Counted from the first letter of the stretch, positions 1 through 9,175 are shown. The stretch is DNA of 64,000 bases from Algoriphagus zhangzhouensis (GCF_900148515.1 NZ_FRXN01000003.1:844935-908934), one strand, 5' to 3'. Made by a program: numbers and translations. The notes: a model not told the origin generated them from the letters alone.

Positions 1-343
1 CATTTTTCATACTTGATCGATCGGACAAAGTGATTTCCGCATCAAACTTTTCACCAGCCAATTCCATTTGAGTTTCAATCAAATACCTTGATTCTCCATG
101 TCCAAAGGAGTTTTTCACTTTCTTTTCCCTGAACTGCTCAAACACCAACTCCTCTCCAGAATAGCTTTTATGTCCTGGCAAAAGAGCCTGAAAAACCAAA
201 ACCTCTTTCCCGTTTCTGATTTCGGTACGGATATTTTCCGCGTGAATGGAACTGGTGTAGGCCCCCGTATCCACTTTGGCCCAAACCAATTTCAAACCCA
301 ATTCAGGGAGACTGATTTTTTCTTTTCTACCTATGACTTTCAT
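1..343 (-). CDS. RimK-associated zinc-protease-like (retropepsin-fold) protein, partial
   Basis: The gene starts at the ATG on 343-341 and runs off the left edge, leaving 114 codons of the N-terminal part. The translation opens MKVIGRKEKISLPELGLK and then has VDTGAYTSSIHA, the hallmark of the family named 'putative ATP-dependent zinc protease' (PF05618), whose fold and D-T-G triad are retropepsin-like. A second family block, ITLSDRSSMK, lies at the window edge. Members are often encoded beside RimK-type ATP-grasp ligases, but that neighbour would lie outside this window. The start codon is 7 bases after the holB stop, so it is probably the last or a late gene of the glmU-holB transcription unit. 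The biochemical activity of the family is not firmly known. Confidence 0.85.
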   Translation of the reverse strand, partial: MKVIGRKEKISLPELGLKLVWAKVDTGAYTSSIHAENIRTEIRNGKEVLVFQALLPGHKSYSGEELVFEQFREKKVKNSFGHGESRYLIETQMELAGEKFDAEITLSDRSSMKN

Positions 344-350
344 ATCAATC

Positions 351-1487
351 TTAGTCGATTTTCGCCATCAATAGGACTACTTCCATGGAAAGATCCGTGA
401 AAATCAATTTAGCATTTCCATTTCTTTCCAAATGATAATGTGCCTTATTGAATAGCTCATACAGACCCGGAATATGATCTTCCTTTAGGACATTCCCGCT
501 GATCTTATTGATAAATTCCCGATCATCTCCTTTGGTTCTGAGCAAAGAATCGACCGAGGCATTCTTTAATAAAATCTCCCTCAGCACATTCATTCCAGTT
601 TGCAGGATGGACTTTTGGGCTTCCTTATCAAACTTGTGATAGGAGTCCGACAGTGCAAATATATCCTTGAATTGCTTGCTATGACACAATCTGAACCAAT
701 TCCTGATCCATGCCACCTGTTGATCCTCGACTTGATTGACTAAACGCATGGCTTCGCGAAGATTTCCGTCGGCAATCATCGAAATCTGCATGGCAGTTTG
801 ATCATCACAAAGACCGGAAGAAACCAAATATTCATGAATTTCCTCATCAGTAAATCCCCGAACCATCACTTTTTGAGTCCTGGATAGGATCGTAGTCAGC
901 AATTGCTCTGGCTGAGTAGTGATCAACATGAAAATGGTTTTCTGCTGCGGCTCTTCCAAAATCTTCAACAAGGCATTGGCTGCCTGAGGATTCAAAAACT
1001 CTACTCCCCAAATCATCATGATCTTATATCCACCTTCAAATGAAACCAAAGAAAGTGTCTGAATGATCTGCCTAGCTGCCCCTACCGATATATTCAATTG
1101 CTTTTTCTCAAAGCCATTGAAGTAGATATAATCATGGACATTCCCATAAGGCTGTTCCAGCACAAACTTCCTCCAGTTTGCCAACATGTCCACTTTTTGA
1201 TCATTGTCCTTATCCGTCTCCTTGGCTTTCGCAATAACAGGGAAAGCAAAATTCAAATCCGGCATGACCAGTTTGGCCATTCTCTGACAGGCAGGGCATG
1301 TGCCGCAAGAATCTGTTTCTGTAGGATTTTGGCAATATAAATAGGTCGCCAATGCCAATGGCATCGTCAAATTTGCAGAACCTTCTGGCCCATAGAAAAG
1401 AAGCGCATGAGCCAAATGGTTGTTTTTGACCGCATTAAGCAAATGGGCTTTAGTTTCTGGAAGTCCGGGTATTTCAGAAAATTGCAT
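351..1487 (-). CDS. holB: DNA polymerase III subunit delta-prime
   Basis: This 378-residue protein is the delta-prime subunit of the clamp loader, which helps open the beta sliding clamp and load it on primed DNA. The N-terminal AAA+ region has a degenerate P-loop (GPEGSANLT, residues 33-41) lacking the GK(S/T) needed for ATP hydrolysis, as is usual for delta-prime. A four-cysteine zinc module follows (C52, C61, C64, C67). The block LLKILEEPQQKTIFML and the arginine-finger-like SRTQ motif are typical of the family. The C-terminal third is the helical collar domain. It starts 9 bases after the GlmU-type gene stop and is followed 7 bases later by the zinc-protease-like gene, so the three are probably co-transcribed. 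Confidence 0.93.
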   Translation of the reverse strand: MQFSEIPGLPETKAHLLNAVKNNHLAHALLFYGPEGSANLTMPLALATYLYCQNPTETDSCGTCPACQRMAKLVMPDLNFAFPVIAKAKETDKDNDQKVDMLANWRKFVLEQPYGNVHDYIYFNGFEKKQLNISVGAARQIIQTLSLVSFEGGYKIMMIWGVEFLNPQAANALLKILEEPQQKTIFMLITTQPEQLLTTILSRTQKVMVRGFTDEEIHEYLVSSGLCDDQTAMQISMIADGNLREAMRLVNQVEDQQVAWIRNWFRLCHSKQFKDIFALSDSYHKFDKEAQKSILQTGMNVLREILLKNASVDSLLRTKGDDREFINKISGNVLKEDHIPGLYELFNKAHYHLERNGNAKLIFTDLSMEVVLLMAKID

Positions 1488-1496
1488 GGTCTAAGA

Positions 1497-2693
1497 TTAG
1501 GAGTTTTTTTCCCAAATTCGATAGTTCTTGGACATCTCAAATAGCTTCAACAACATCTCCTCTTCAATATCGGTCCATTCAACTTTTCTGCGATTCATCA
1601 CAGCAATAGCCGTTTCTTTGAATTTGGGAAACTGAAAGGTAGAAAATCCAGCTGCTCCACCCCAAGCAAAGGAGGCAATAAAATTTCGGGGATAGCCATC
1701 GCCAAAGATATTCGCTCCAATACCCACAACTGTACCCGTATTGAACATGGTATTGATTCCACATTTGGAATGATCTCCCATCATCAGACCACAAAACTGA
1801 AGTCCTGTATTGGTGAATCCTCCTTTCACATAGTCCCAGACTTTGACAGGAGCATAGTTATTTTTCAAATTGGAAGTATTAGTATCTGCTCCCAGATTGC
1901 ACCATTCTCCAAGTACAGAATTCCCCAGGAATCCTTCGTGCCCTTTATTGCTGTATCCAAAAATCACGGAATTTGAAATCTCTCCTCCTACCTTAGAATG
2001 AGGACCAACCGTGTTGTCTCCACGTAGTTTGGCTCCCATATTCACAGTAGAACCTTCGCAAAGGGCAAAAGGCCCACGTATTAAAGCTCCTTCTTGGATT
2101 TCGGTATTCTTGCCAATATAAATCGGTCCGTTTTCAGCATTCAATACTGCTGCTTTGACTACTGCACCTTCTTCAATGAAAATATTCTCAGGAGCATAAA
2201 CCTGAGTATAGGGATCTTTCAGTTTTTCTGATTTTCGCCCCTGCGTGATCAAAGAAAAATCTTTTCTGATTTCCGCCCCATTGAATTGAAAGATATTCCA
2301 AGTCTTAAGTAGCATATCCGGCACAGTTTCAATCTGCACGATTTCCTTTTCAGCAGCTATACTCAGATTTTTTTCAGTCTCACCGATATAAGAAGCCAAA
2401 AGCGTCTTTCCGAAGTAAAGTGATTGGTTTTCTCCCAAATTCCGGAGAATTTCTACAGAATTAGAATCTGGCAACCAAGCTCCGTTTACTGCCAACAGAC
2501 TACCCTCGGATCTAGGAAACTTCTTTTGAAGGTAATCCTGAGTAAGATACGAAACGGTTTTCCTGCTGTATTTCTCCCATTTCTCAGAGATCTTCAATAT
2601 CCCAATTCGGATATCTGCCACAGGTCTGGTAAAAGTAAAAGGGAGTAATGACCCGCGAATTGATGGATCATCGAACAAAAGAATATTTTCCAT
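1497..2693 (-). CDS. Alternative GlmU-type sugar-1-phosphate nucleotidyltransferase/acetyltransferase
   Basis: The protein is 398 residues from the ATG at 2693. An in-frame start 11 codons upstream is less likely because it falls inside the rpmE terminator hairpin. It opens MENILLFDDPSIRGSLLPFT, matching the Bacteroidota alternative GlmU family (TIGR03991) rather than classical GlmU. The N-terminal nucleotidyltransferase-like half is followed from about residue 170 by hexapeptide repeats forming a left-handed beta helix (for example IYIGKNTEIQEGALIRGP), the acetyltransferase fold. The expected role is UDP-GlcNAc synthesis for peptidoglycan and surface glycans, but this is from family knowledge. 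It heads a run with holB. No clear promoter is visible between it and rpmE. Confidence 0.85.
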   Translation of the reverse strand: MENILLFDDPSIRGSLLPFTFTRPVADIRIGILKISEKWEKYSRKTVSYLTQDYLQKKFPRSEGSLLAVNGAWLPDSNSVEILRNLGENQSLYFGKTLLASYIGETEKNLSIAAEKEIVQIETVPDMLLKTWNIFQFNGAEIRKDFSLITQGRKSEKLKDPYTQVYAPENIFIEEGAVVKAAVLNAENGPIYIGKNTEIQEGALIRGPFALCEGSTVNMGAKLRGDNTVGPHSKVGGEISNSVIFGYSNKGHEGFLGNSVLGEWCNLGADTNTSNLKNNYAPVKVWDYVKGGFTNTGLQFCGLMMGDHSKCGINTMFNTGTVVGIGANIFGDGYPRNFIASFAWGGAAGFSTFQFPKFKETAIAVMNRRKVEWTDIEEEMLLKLFEMSKNYRIWEKNS

Positions 2694-2705
2694 GTGGCAA
2701 AAATA

Positions 2706-2745
2706 AAAAAGTCTCCCGGAATCCATGCTCCGCGAGACTTTTTAG
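2706..2745 (-). terminator. rpmE intrinsic terminator
   Basis: The arms AAAGTCTC and GAGACTTT pair over an 18-base loop and are flanked by T/A tracts on both sides. It lies just after the rpmE stop on the minus strand, 13 bases before the GlmU-type gene start. Confidence 0.7.
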
Positions 2746-2762
2746 CTGAATACGCTTTGGAA

Positions 2763-3008
2763 TTACTTCTTCGCGTATCTTCTGTTGAATTTCTCAACTC
2801 GACCAGCAGTATCGAGCAACATTTTCTTACCAGTGTAGAATGGGTGAGACTGAGAGCTCACTTCAATTTTGTACACAGGATATTCTTGTCCATCTTCCCA
2901 AGTGATTGTCTCTTCGGTTTCGATGGTAGATTTAGTCAAGAATTTAAACTCAGAAGAAGTGTCATAAAACACAACGTCTCTGTAGTTTGGATGAATATCA
3001 GCTTTCAT
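2763..3008 (-). CDS. rpmE2: 50S ribosomal protein L31 type B
   Basis: This 81-residue protein opens [16 protein letters not shown] and contains [24 protein letters not shown], the core of bL31. It is the B type: longer than the A type and without the CxxC zinc ligands. Type B L31 replaces the zinc form under zinc limitation in species that have both; many Bacteroidota carry only this type. It is transcribed alone, from a strong-looking Bacteroidota promoter upstream to a hairpin terminator downstream. Confidence 0.96.
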   Translation of the reverse strand: MKADIHPNYRDVVFYDTSSEFKFLTKSTIETEETITWEDGQEYPVYKIEVSSQSHPFYTGKKMLLDTAGRVEKFNRRYAKK

Positions 3009-3048
3009 ATCACTAAGTATTTTTGGAGTAGCTTTTTCAAATGAGGCA

Positions 3049-3080
3049 CAAAGTTATCCTTTTTCGCAAAAATCACCAAA
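3049..3080 (-). promoter_or_regulatory. rpmE promoter, Bacteroidota type
   Basis: On the minus strand TAACTTTG (3056-3049) matches the -7 consensus TAnnTTTG exactly, and TTTG lies 20 bases upstream (3080-3077) as the -33 element. The -7 box is about 40 bases from the rpmE start. Confidence 0.7.
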
Positions 3081-3239
3081 TCTTTCTAGAAAATTCTGTG
3101 AGTTTGGATTTCTCTCACCTCTTACCACAAAGGTAAGGTTTTCAAGAAATTAATTTTCCTTTGACCACAATATCATGAGTCATATAGGGAAATTCGGTCT
3201 GACCTGCTATTTTCAAATCAGTTTTCAATTCTCCAAAGC

Positions 3240-4937
3240 ATGAGGCAACCCTTACTTTCACTCCCAAAACTTTTCTTTTTTGTTAGCTTTTTGATTTTTA
3301 CACAAAGCCTTGCCCAAGCCCAAGGAAGTTATATCCCTTTTGATCGGGATTACTATCATCGCTTTGAACGCTATGAGATTCTTCAGGGAAAGAACAATCC
3401 CTTTTTCCAAACGGCCTACAAACCTCAAAGGAGAGATCTTCTTGCCAAGTATTTGGATTCCTTGGTAAATGACCCTGTGATTTCTACCGCATCCGACAGG
3501 TTCAATTTGGCATATTTGGCACAAGACAATTGGGATTTTGTAACTCAAGAAACCCCAGACTCGAATAAACCTTTCCTCAAAAAGCTTTATCGAAAACCTG
3601 GAGACTTTGCTCATTATTATAGTGAGGATTTTGACATTCATTTGAGTCCTGTGATTTATTTGGCGGGAGGAACGGAAACAGATAATGATCAAAACCCTGC
3701 TCAGCTTTCCAGAGGAATTGTTGTGAGAGGAGCCATTGATAAAAAGGTGAGTTTCTTCACCTATATGACCACCACTGAATTATACTTTCCTTCATGGGTA
3801 AAAAATTATGCAGAATATAATGGTGCTGTTCCTGGAGAAGGTTTTTGGAAAGAATACAATACCGATGGCTACAATTATTTCTCAGCCAGAGGTCATGTGA
3901 ATTTCAACTTGACCAAAAGTATTCAAGCTCAAGTGGGACATGACCGAAACTTTATAGGAGAAGGATATCGCTCCTTTTTGCTTTCGGATTTTTCCAATCC
4001 TTACATGTTTGTCAAACTGAACACCAAAGTCTGGAAGTTTCAATTGACTAATCTCTGGACTCAGATGACAGCCGACGTCTTTTATGACAGAGGTAGACCA
4101 ACTGATGGAAGGTATCCCCAGAAATATTTCTCCATGCACCGCTTGGGATTCAACATTGGCAAAAACATCAACCTTGGTTTCTTTGAATCAGTGATGACTG
4201 ACAAGGTCAATTTCAACTATTTCAATCCAATCGTATTTTTCCGCTGGGTAGAGCAGCAATTAGGAACCCCTGACAAAGTCATGTTAGGGTTTGACGGAAA
4301 GTGGAATTTCTATCCTGGAATGCAATTCTATGGACAATTTGCTTTGGATGAGTTTGTGTTTAATGAATTTTTTGGAATAGACGGCAAAGGCTCAAAAAGA
4401 AATAAGTTTGGAGCACAGGCAGGATACAAATACATCAATGCATTCGGACTTTCAAATTTGGATCTCCAGCTTGAGTTCAATGCCGCAAGACCTTATACTT
4501 TCCAGGAAAAATTTGATGATCAATCCTACAGCAACTGGAGAACTCCACTCACCCATCCAAGAGGTGCAAACTTCAGAGAGTTCATTAGTATCATCCGTTA
4601 TCAGCCAATTCCAAAGCTGAACCTGAGCCTATTGGGAATGTATCAATTGTACGGCACCGATCCAGATACCGAAACCAATTACGGAGGAGATGTTTTGAAA
4701 AACAGATTGGAAGGAAGTCCGACAGGACTATTTGGAAATTACATCGGTCAGGGAATCGAAAACAAGGTTATTCAGACCAATTTGGTGGCTAGCTATATGC
4801 TCAAGCATAATTTCTTCATCGATGCAAATCACACTTTTAGAAGGAGAACTGCACAAGATCTGGATTCCCCAGAAAGCAAGCAATTTATCCAATTGGGTAT
4901 CAGATGGAACTTTATTAGACCTGATTACAATTTCTAG
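3240..4937 (+). CDS. Outer-membrane beta-barrel protein, RemB/Wzi-like family
   Basis: This 565-residue protein begins with a signal peptide ending in the alanine-rich LAQAQ. The body alternates short amphipathic strands and aromatic residues, as in an outer-membrane beta barrel, and ends IRPDYNF with a terminal aromatic. The region GHDRNFIGEGYRSFLLSDFS (around residue 235) is the best family marker: I recall it from the Wzi-like capsule-assembly family (PF14052) and from the gliding protein RemB of Flavobacterium. Likely roles are surface polysaccharide anchoring or gliding-related cell-surface work, but this copy has no capsule or gliding neighbours here. The downstream ABC exporter begins 50 bases later with its own promoter-like box, so the two need not form an operon. 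Confidence 0.65.
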   Translation: MRQPLLSLPKLFFFVSFLIFTQSLAQAQGSYIPFDRDYYHRFERYEILQGKNNPFFQTAYKPQRRDLLAKYLDSLVNDPVISTASDRFNLAYLAQDNWDFVTQETPDSNKPFLKKLYRKPGDFAHYYSEDFDIHLSPVIYLAGGTETDNDQNPAQLSRGIVVRGAIDKKVSFFTYMTTTELYFPSWVKNYAEYNGAVPGEGFWKEYNTDGYNYFSARGHVNFNLTKSIQAQVGHDRNFIGEGYRSFLLSDFSNPYMFVKLNTKVWKFQLTNLWTQMTADVFYDRGRPTDGRYPQKYFSMHRLGFNIGKNINLGFFESVMTDKVNFNYFNPIVFFRWVEQQLGTPDKVMLGFDGKWNFYPGMQFYGQFALDEFVFNEFFGIDGKGSKRNKFGAQAGYKYINAFGLSNLDLQLEFNAARPYTFQEKFDDQSYSNWRTPLTHPRGANFREFISIIRYQPIPKLNLSLLGMYQLYGTDPDTETNYGGDVLKNRLEGSPTGLFGNYIGQGIENKVIQTNLVASYMLKHNFFIDANHTFRRRTAQDLDSPESKQFIQLGIRWNFIRPDYNF

Positions 4938-4948
4938 GCATAGCGCAA

Positions 4949-4983
4949 TTTTGCGTAAATGCCCACTGGAATTCCGATATTTG
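4949..4983 (+). promoter_or_regulatory. Candidate promoter of the MsbA-like gene, -7 box 4 bases before ATG
   Basis: TTTTG (4949-4953), 22 bases, then GATATTTG (4976-4983), a 7-of-8 match to TAnnTTTG. The start codon follows after CAAC, so a transcript from here would be leaderless or nearly so. Confidence 0.5.
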
Positions 4984-4987
4984 CAAC

Positions 4988-6820
4988 ATGAAGACCTATT
5001 TGCGGATCCTTTCTTATGCCAAACCATTTGGCAGATTCGTCCCAACATACATTATCTACACCCTCTTTTCCATCATTTTTGGCTTGGTAAATTTCACTTT
5101 ACTCAAGCCTCTTTTTGATGTGATTTTTGAGCAGGTGGATCCACAAAGCCTTGAAAAATACAGGGCTCTTCCTGAGTTTTCTTTTAGTATTGAATACTTC
5201 ACAGGCCTTTTCAACCACTATTTTCTACAAGTAACAGATGATTACGGCAAAGTCGGCACTCTGATTTTCGTTTGTATCATCATTGTGATTTCTGTTTTCC
5301 TTTCTAATCTTTTCACCTACCTGTCTGGAGTGGTTTTAGCAAAAGTGAGAGCAGTAGTCATCAAAAAAATGAGAGCAGACATCTTCGGGAAAGTCACTCG
5401 TTTTCACATCGGCTATTTTTCCAATGAAAGAAAAGGAGACCTGATGTCCAAAATGACCAATGACGTTCAGGAAGTAGAAAATACCATCGTTCAGTCCTTG
5501 AGAGTAGTTTTCAGAGAGCCTGCGACTATAATTCTGTATTTCGCAGTTCTTTTCTTTATGTCGGTTAAGCTGACGCTTTTCACCATTTTGATCATCCCTA
5601 TCTCCGGAGCGATCATTGGAGGAATTACTCGAAGACTAAAAAAGAAAGCCATTCAAAGCCAGGAATCTTTAGGTCGAATCGTGAATATCCTTGATGAGAC
5701 TTTGGGAGGCATGCGAGTGATTAAAGCCTTCAATGCCGAGAAATTCATGTTCGGGAAATTTGATCAGGAGACAGATCACTATGCGGCAGTCAATGTCAAT
5801 ATGGCGCGAAAAAATGAGCTAGCTTCCCCTATTTCCCAGTTTTTAGGAGTCAGCGTCGTAGCAGGAATATTGGTTTATGGCGGTAGTTTGGTTTTGAGCG
5901 GAAACTCCAACTTAAGCGCTTCGGATTTCATTACTTATATCATCATTTTCACTCAGGTCTTGAATCCTGCCAAGGAAATCTCAAGAGCTGTCAGTAGCAT
6001 CCAGCGTGGAATTGCGTCTGCGGAGCGAGTTTTCGAAGTGGTAGATACTCCAACTCAAGTCAAAAGCCCAGAAAATCCGATTGTACCAAAAGCATTTGAA
6101 AACTCCATCGAATTCAAAAATGTGAGTTTTGCTTACCAGGACAAAAAGGTTTTAAAAGACATCAACTTCTCTTTAGGTAGAGGAAAGACTGTTGCTTTGG
6201 TCGGACCTTCTGGAGGAGGAAAATCGACATTGGCTGATCTGGTACCAAGATTCTACGATCCGACCGAAGGAGAAATTCTTTTGGATGGAAATGATCTGAG
6301 ATCTTTTGAAGTTGGAAGCCTGAGAAAACTAATGGGGATTGTGACACAGGAATCTATTCTTTTCAATGATACAGTTTTCAATAACATCGCATTTGGTTTA
6401 GAAAATATAACGGAAGAGCAAGTCATTGAGGCGGCTAAAATCGCCAATGCTCATGAGTTCATTTCCAAAATGGATAATGGCTACCAAAGTAGCATTGGGG
6501 AAAGAGGTTCTCTCCTTTCCGGTGGACAAAGACAGCGATTGAGTATTGCAAGAGCGGTATTGAAAAACCCTCCGATTTTGATTTTGGATGAAGCAACTTC
6601 TGCTTTGGACTCCGAGTCTGAATTATTGGTTCAAGAAGCTTTGACTAAGCTAATGGCCAACCGAACTACCTTGGTGATTGCTCATAGACTGAGTACCATC
6701 CAGCATGCAGATGAAATCCTGGTCATTGAGCAAGGGAAAATCGTTCAAAGAGGTACTCACAAGGAATTAATCTTAACGGAAGGACTATATCAAAAGCTTT
6801 CCAGTATCCAGTCGGTTTAG
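4988..6820 (+). CDS. ABC exporter, MsbA-type (fused membrane and ATPase domains)
   Basis: This 610-residue half-transporter acts as a homodimer or heterodimer in the inner membrane. Residues 1-330 form the six-helix exporter domain. The ATPase domain follows, with Walker A GPSGGGKST (about 405), Q-loop GIVTQESILFND, signature LLSGGQRQRLSIARA (about 508), Walker B ILILDEATSALD (about 530) and H-loop IAHRLST (about 563). All catalytic motifs are intact. The length and architecture fit the MsbA/lipid-A flippase group, which is a plausible role for a Gram-negative envelope, but drug or peptide export cannot be excluded by sequence. A second exporter of the same class, with a variant signature, is at 18553. 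A small membrane protein gene follows after 29 bases and may be co-transcribed. Confidence 0.9.
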   Translation: MKTYLRILSYAKPFGRFVPTYIIYTLFSIIFGLVNFTLLKPLFDVIFEQVDPQSLEKYRALPEFSFSIEYFTGLFNHYFLQVTDDYGKVGTLIFVCIIIVISVFLSNLFTYLSGVVLAKVRAVVIKKMRADIFGKVTRFHIGYFSNERKGDLMSKMTNDVQEVENTIVQSLRVVFREPATIILYFAVLFFMSVKLTLFTILIIPISGAIIGGITRRLKKKAIQSQESLGRIVNILDETLGGMRVIKAFNAEKFMFGKFDQETDHYAAVNVNMARKNELASPISQFLGVSVVAGILVYGGSLVLSGNSNLSASDFITYIIIFTQVLNPAKEISRAVSSIQRGIASAERVFEVVDTPTQVKSPENPIVPKAFENSIEFKNVSFAYQDKKVLKDINFSLGRGKTVALVGPSGGGKSTLADLVPRFYDPTEGEILLDGNDLRSFEVGSLRKLMGIVTQESILFNDTVFNNIAFGLENITEEQVIEAAKIANAHEFISKMDNGYQSSIGERGSLLSGGQRQRLSIARAVLKNPPILILDEATSALDSESELLVQEALTKLMANRTTLVIAHRLSTIQHADEILVIEQGKIVQRGTHKELILTEGLYQKLSSIQSV

Positions 6821-6849
6821 TATCTTTAAAAAAATAAGAGATTAGAATA

Positions 6850-7230
6850 ATGAAAAAGTTTCATCAAATCATGCAGATAGTTCTACTGGTATATTTTGTA
6901 GCCTATCTGATATTTTTCATCACTTTTGACACCTTGGGAAGTCTTTTTGGAATGGCAGAAGTTTCTTCTCAATCCATGGTGACTATTTTCTTGATCGGGC
7001 TGGGAATATTCTTGGTCGCTTGGTTGACTGGAAAGGGAGCGATCTCATCGCTTAACTCAAAAATCACCAAAATGGACAATGAGATGAATAGACTCAAAGC
7101 AAAAATTTATGACTTTGAGCATCCTCATACACCGGAGCCTGCAAAACCAAGTACTCCAAAACCTGCTCCTACAAAAGCACCGGAAAGTGATAGCGGAAAC
7201 ATTCCACCACGTCAAAATTATACTGATTAA
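6850..7230 (+). CDS. Small membrane protein with coiled coil and proline-rich tail
   Basis: I do not recognise this 126-residue protein. It has two predicted membrane helices (about 8-28 and 42-62), then a short charged helix with heptad character (SKITKMDNEMNRLKAKIYDF, about 72-93), then a Pro/Lys/Ala tail (PEPAKPSTPKPAPTKAPE) that is probably disordered and would lie on one side of the membrane. There is no signal-peptide cleavage site. It starts 29 bases after the MsbA-like exporter and ends in a terminator, so it is probably the last gene of that transcript and may serve the exporter or the envelope. Its stop codon sits inside a 22-base perfect palindrome. Confidence 0.75.
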   Translation: MKKFHQIMQIVLLVYFVAYLIFFITFDTLGSLFGMAEVSSQSMVTIFLIGLGIFLVAWLTGKGAISSLNSKITKMDNEMNRLKAKIYDFEHPHTPEPAKPSTPKPAPTKAPESDSGNIPPRQNYTD

Positions 7231-7239
7231 TCAGTATAA
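7218..7239. repeat. 22-base perfect palindrome spanning a stop codon
   Basis: The half-site TTATACTGATT is followed directly by its reverse complement. The TAA stop of the small membrane protein gene (7228-7230) lies across the centre. A zero-loop inverted repeat is a poor RNA hairpin and looks more like a binding site for a dimeric protein, though chance cannot be excluded. Confidence 0.6.
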
Positions 7240-7256
7240 GACTTGAAAACATTATT

Positions 7257-7290
7257 GAAAGGAAGCCGGCGGCTTCCTTTCTTCGTTTTT
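7257..7290 (+). terminator. Intrinsic terminator after the exporter/small membrane protein unit
   Basis: GAAAGGAAGCC and GGCTTCCTTTC pair perfectly over 11 bases with a 3-base loop, followed by TTCGTTTTT. Confidence 0.85.
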
Positions 7291-7382
7291 AACCGCCTCA
7301 TTCTAAACCCATTCCCCACCTATAAAAATCAAATCGTGAAATAATAAGGATTGGTTTAACTTCAGTTTTCATTCCTATTCTA

Positions 7383-9083
7383 TTGCACATACCAATCATG
7401 ATTACAGTCAAGAATTCAAACAGACTTCTTATAATTCTTCTTTTTTTAGGCCTCTTTTCTTGTGAAAAAGCTCCCAAAACTACGATTGAAAAAGCACCAA
7501 ATATCATCTTAATCCTTGCAGACGATTTAGGATATTCCGATTTGGGAGCTTTTGGAGGCGAAATTGATACTCCGAATCTCAACTGGCTGGCAAGTCAAGG
7601 AATCAAATTCACCCAGTTCTTTAATACATCCAGATGCTGTCCAACCAGAGCCTCTCTTTTGACAGGATTATATAACCATCAAGCAGGAATCGGTCAAATG
7701 ACCACAGATACAGGCCTCGATGCTTACCGAGGGCACATCACCACCTCCGCTGTTACATTGGCTGAAGTATTGAAAAACTCGGGATATCACACTGGAATGG
7801 TGGGAAAATGGCATGTTTCCAATACGGTTGTTCAAGAAACACCAGAAGCCCAATTGGCTTGGCTCAATCATCAAGAAGAACACCCTCTGTTTTCACCGAT
7901 TGAGCAATACCCAACCAATCGAGGATTTGAAAAATACTTTGGAAATATCTGGGGTGTGGTGGATTTCTTCGATCCTTTCAGTTTAGTCAATGGCACCGAA
8001 CCAGTTACAGAAGTTCCCAAAAACTATTATCATACTGATGCCATCAATGATACAGCTTCGGTTTATATCCGAGATTTTGTCAAAGATGACAAGCCCTTTT
8101 TCCTTTATGTCGCTCACACTGCTCCTCACTGGCCACTCCACGCCCTACCCGAGGATATCGAAAAATATAAAGACACATATAAAGTTGGTTGGGATTCTAT
8201 CCGAAATCAGCGCTATAATCGACTAGTAGAACTAGGCATGATTGATCCAAATGTTGCTCCACTATCAGAAAGATGGGATAGCGAAGTGACATGGGAAGAA
8301 AATAAAGATAAAGATTGGGATGCTCATGCTATGGCTGTTCATGCAGCCATGGTAGACCGAATGGATCAAGGAATAGGCAGAATCATCGAAACTCTCCGAG
8401 AATTGGACGAGCTAGACAATACCCTTATAGTTTTCTTGAGTGACAACGGAGCAAGTTCTGAGAATGCCATGAGATATGGGCCTGGCTTTGACCGACCTAG
8501 CCAAACGAGATCTGGAGAAACGATTCATTATCCTGTACAAAAAGATGTGCTTCCGGGTCCTCAGACTACTTTCACATCCATTGGGATTAGATGGGCCAAT
8601 GTGGCAAACACCCCTTTTCAATATTGGAAAATGGAATCATTCGAAGGTGGAATCCATACTCCGATGATTGCTTTCTGGCCTGACAAAATGAAAGAATCTG
8701 CAGGTACCATCTCTAATCAAGTTGGGCATGTGATGGATTTCATGGCAACTTTTGCAGACGTTGCAAAAGCGGAATATCCACAAAGCTGGAATGGAATTCC
8801 TATTACTCCTTTGGCAGGAAAAAGCCTTCTTCCCATCTTTGAGGGAAAGAAACGAGAAGGACACCCTATCCTCTTCAATGAACATGAAGGAGGCCGGTAT
8901 GTCAGAACTTCTGAATGGAAACTGGTTGCATTGGATGCCAAGCAACCTTGGCAATTATTTCGAATTAATGAAGATCAAACAGAAACTGAGGATTTAGCTA
9001 ATAAATACCCAGAAGTCGTTCTTGAATTGGATAGTCTTTGGCAAAATTGGGCAATCAAAAACAAAGTTCTTCCAAATCCATAA
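7383..9083 (+). CDS. Sulfatase (arylsulfatase family), probable lipoprotein
   Basis: The protein is 566 residues, or 561 if the ATG at 7398 is used; that start gives a better lipoprotein signal (ITVKNSNRLLIILLFLGLFSC). The lipobox LFSC suggests anchoring in the periplasm or on the surface. The core is type I sulfatase: ILADDLGYSDLGAFGG supplies metal-binding aspartates, and RCCPTRASLLTG carries the C-x-P-x-R signature whose first cysteine is converted to formylglycine by a maturation enzyme not encoded here. GKWHVSN and FLSDNGASS contribute further active-site residues. It probably removes sulfate esters from glycans or small aryl sulfates. No SusC/SusD or glycoside hydrolase lies beside it, so it looks like a stand-alone gene with terminators on both sides and cannot be assigned to a polysaccharide locus. 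Confidence 0.92.
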   Translation: MHIPIMITVKNSNRLLIILLFLGLFSCEKAPKTTIEKAPNIILILADDLGYSDLGAFGGEIDTPNLNWLASQGIKFTQFFNTSRCCPTRASLLTGLYNHQAGIGQMTTDTGLDAYRGHITTSAVTLAEVLKNSGYHTGMVGKWHVSNTVVQETPEAQLAWLNHQEEHPLFSPIEQYPTNRGFEKYFGNIWGVVDFFDPFSLVNGTEPVTEVPKNYYHTDAINDTASVYIRDFVKDDKPFFLYVAHTAPHWPLHALPEDIEKYKDTYKVGWDSIRNQRYNRLVELGMIDPNVAPLSERWDSEVTWEENKDKDWDAHAMAVHAAMVDRMDQGIGRIIETLRELDELDNTLIVFLSDNGASSENAMRYGPGFDRPSQTRSGETIHYPVQKDVLPGPQTTFTSIGIRWANVANTPFQYWKMESFEGGIHTPMIAFWPDKMKESAGTISNQVGHVMDFMATFADVAKAEYPQSWNGIPITPLAGKSLLPIFEGKKREGHPILFNEHEGGRYVRTSEWKLVALDAKQPWQLFRINEDQTETEDLANKYPEVVLELDSLWQNWAIKNKVLPNP

Positions 9084-9143
9084 CGACCCAAAACTTAAAA
9101 ATAAGTTGAAATTAAAGATTTAATCTTACTAAAAACCTATATT

Positions 9144-9170
9144 AAGGAAACCAAAACGGTTTCCTTTTTT
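9144..9170 (+). terminator. Sulfatase terminator ending 5 bases before the comM start
   Basis: AAGGAAACC and GGTTTCCTT pair over a 5-base loop and are followed by a T tract. The comM start codon is at 9176, which leaves no room for a comM promoter downstream of the hairpin. Confidence 0.8.
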
Positions 9171-9175
9171 ATACC

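Noticed and set aside
98..400. Plus-strand 100-codon frame at the left edge
   Set aside because: The minus strand of the same interval encodes a recognisable zinc-protease-like protein with the D-T-G motif.
2694..2726. Upstream start for the GlmU-type gene adding 11 residues
   Set aside because: It falls inside the rpmE terminator hairpin, and the added residues do not match the family N-terminus, which starts at MENILLFDD.
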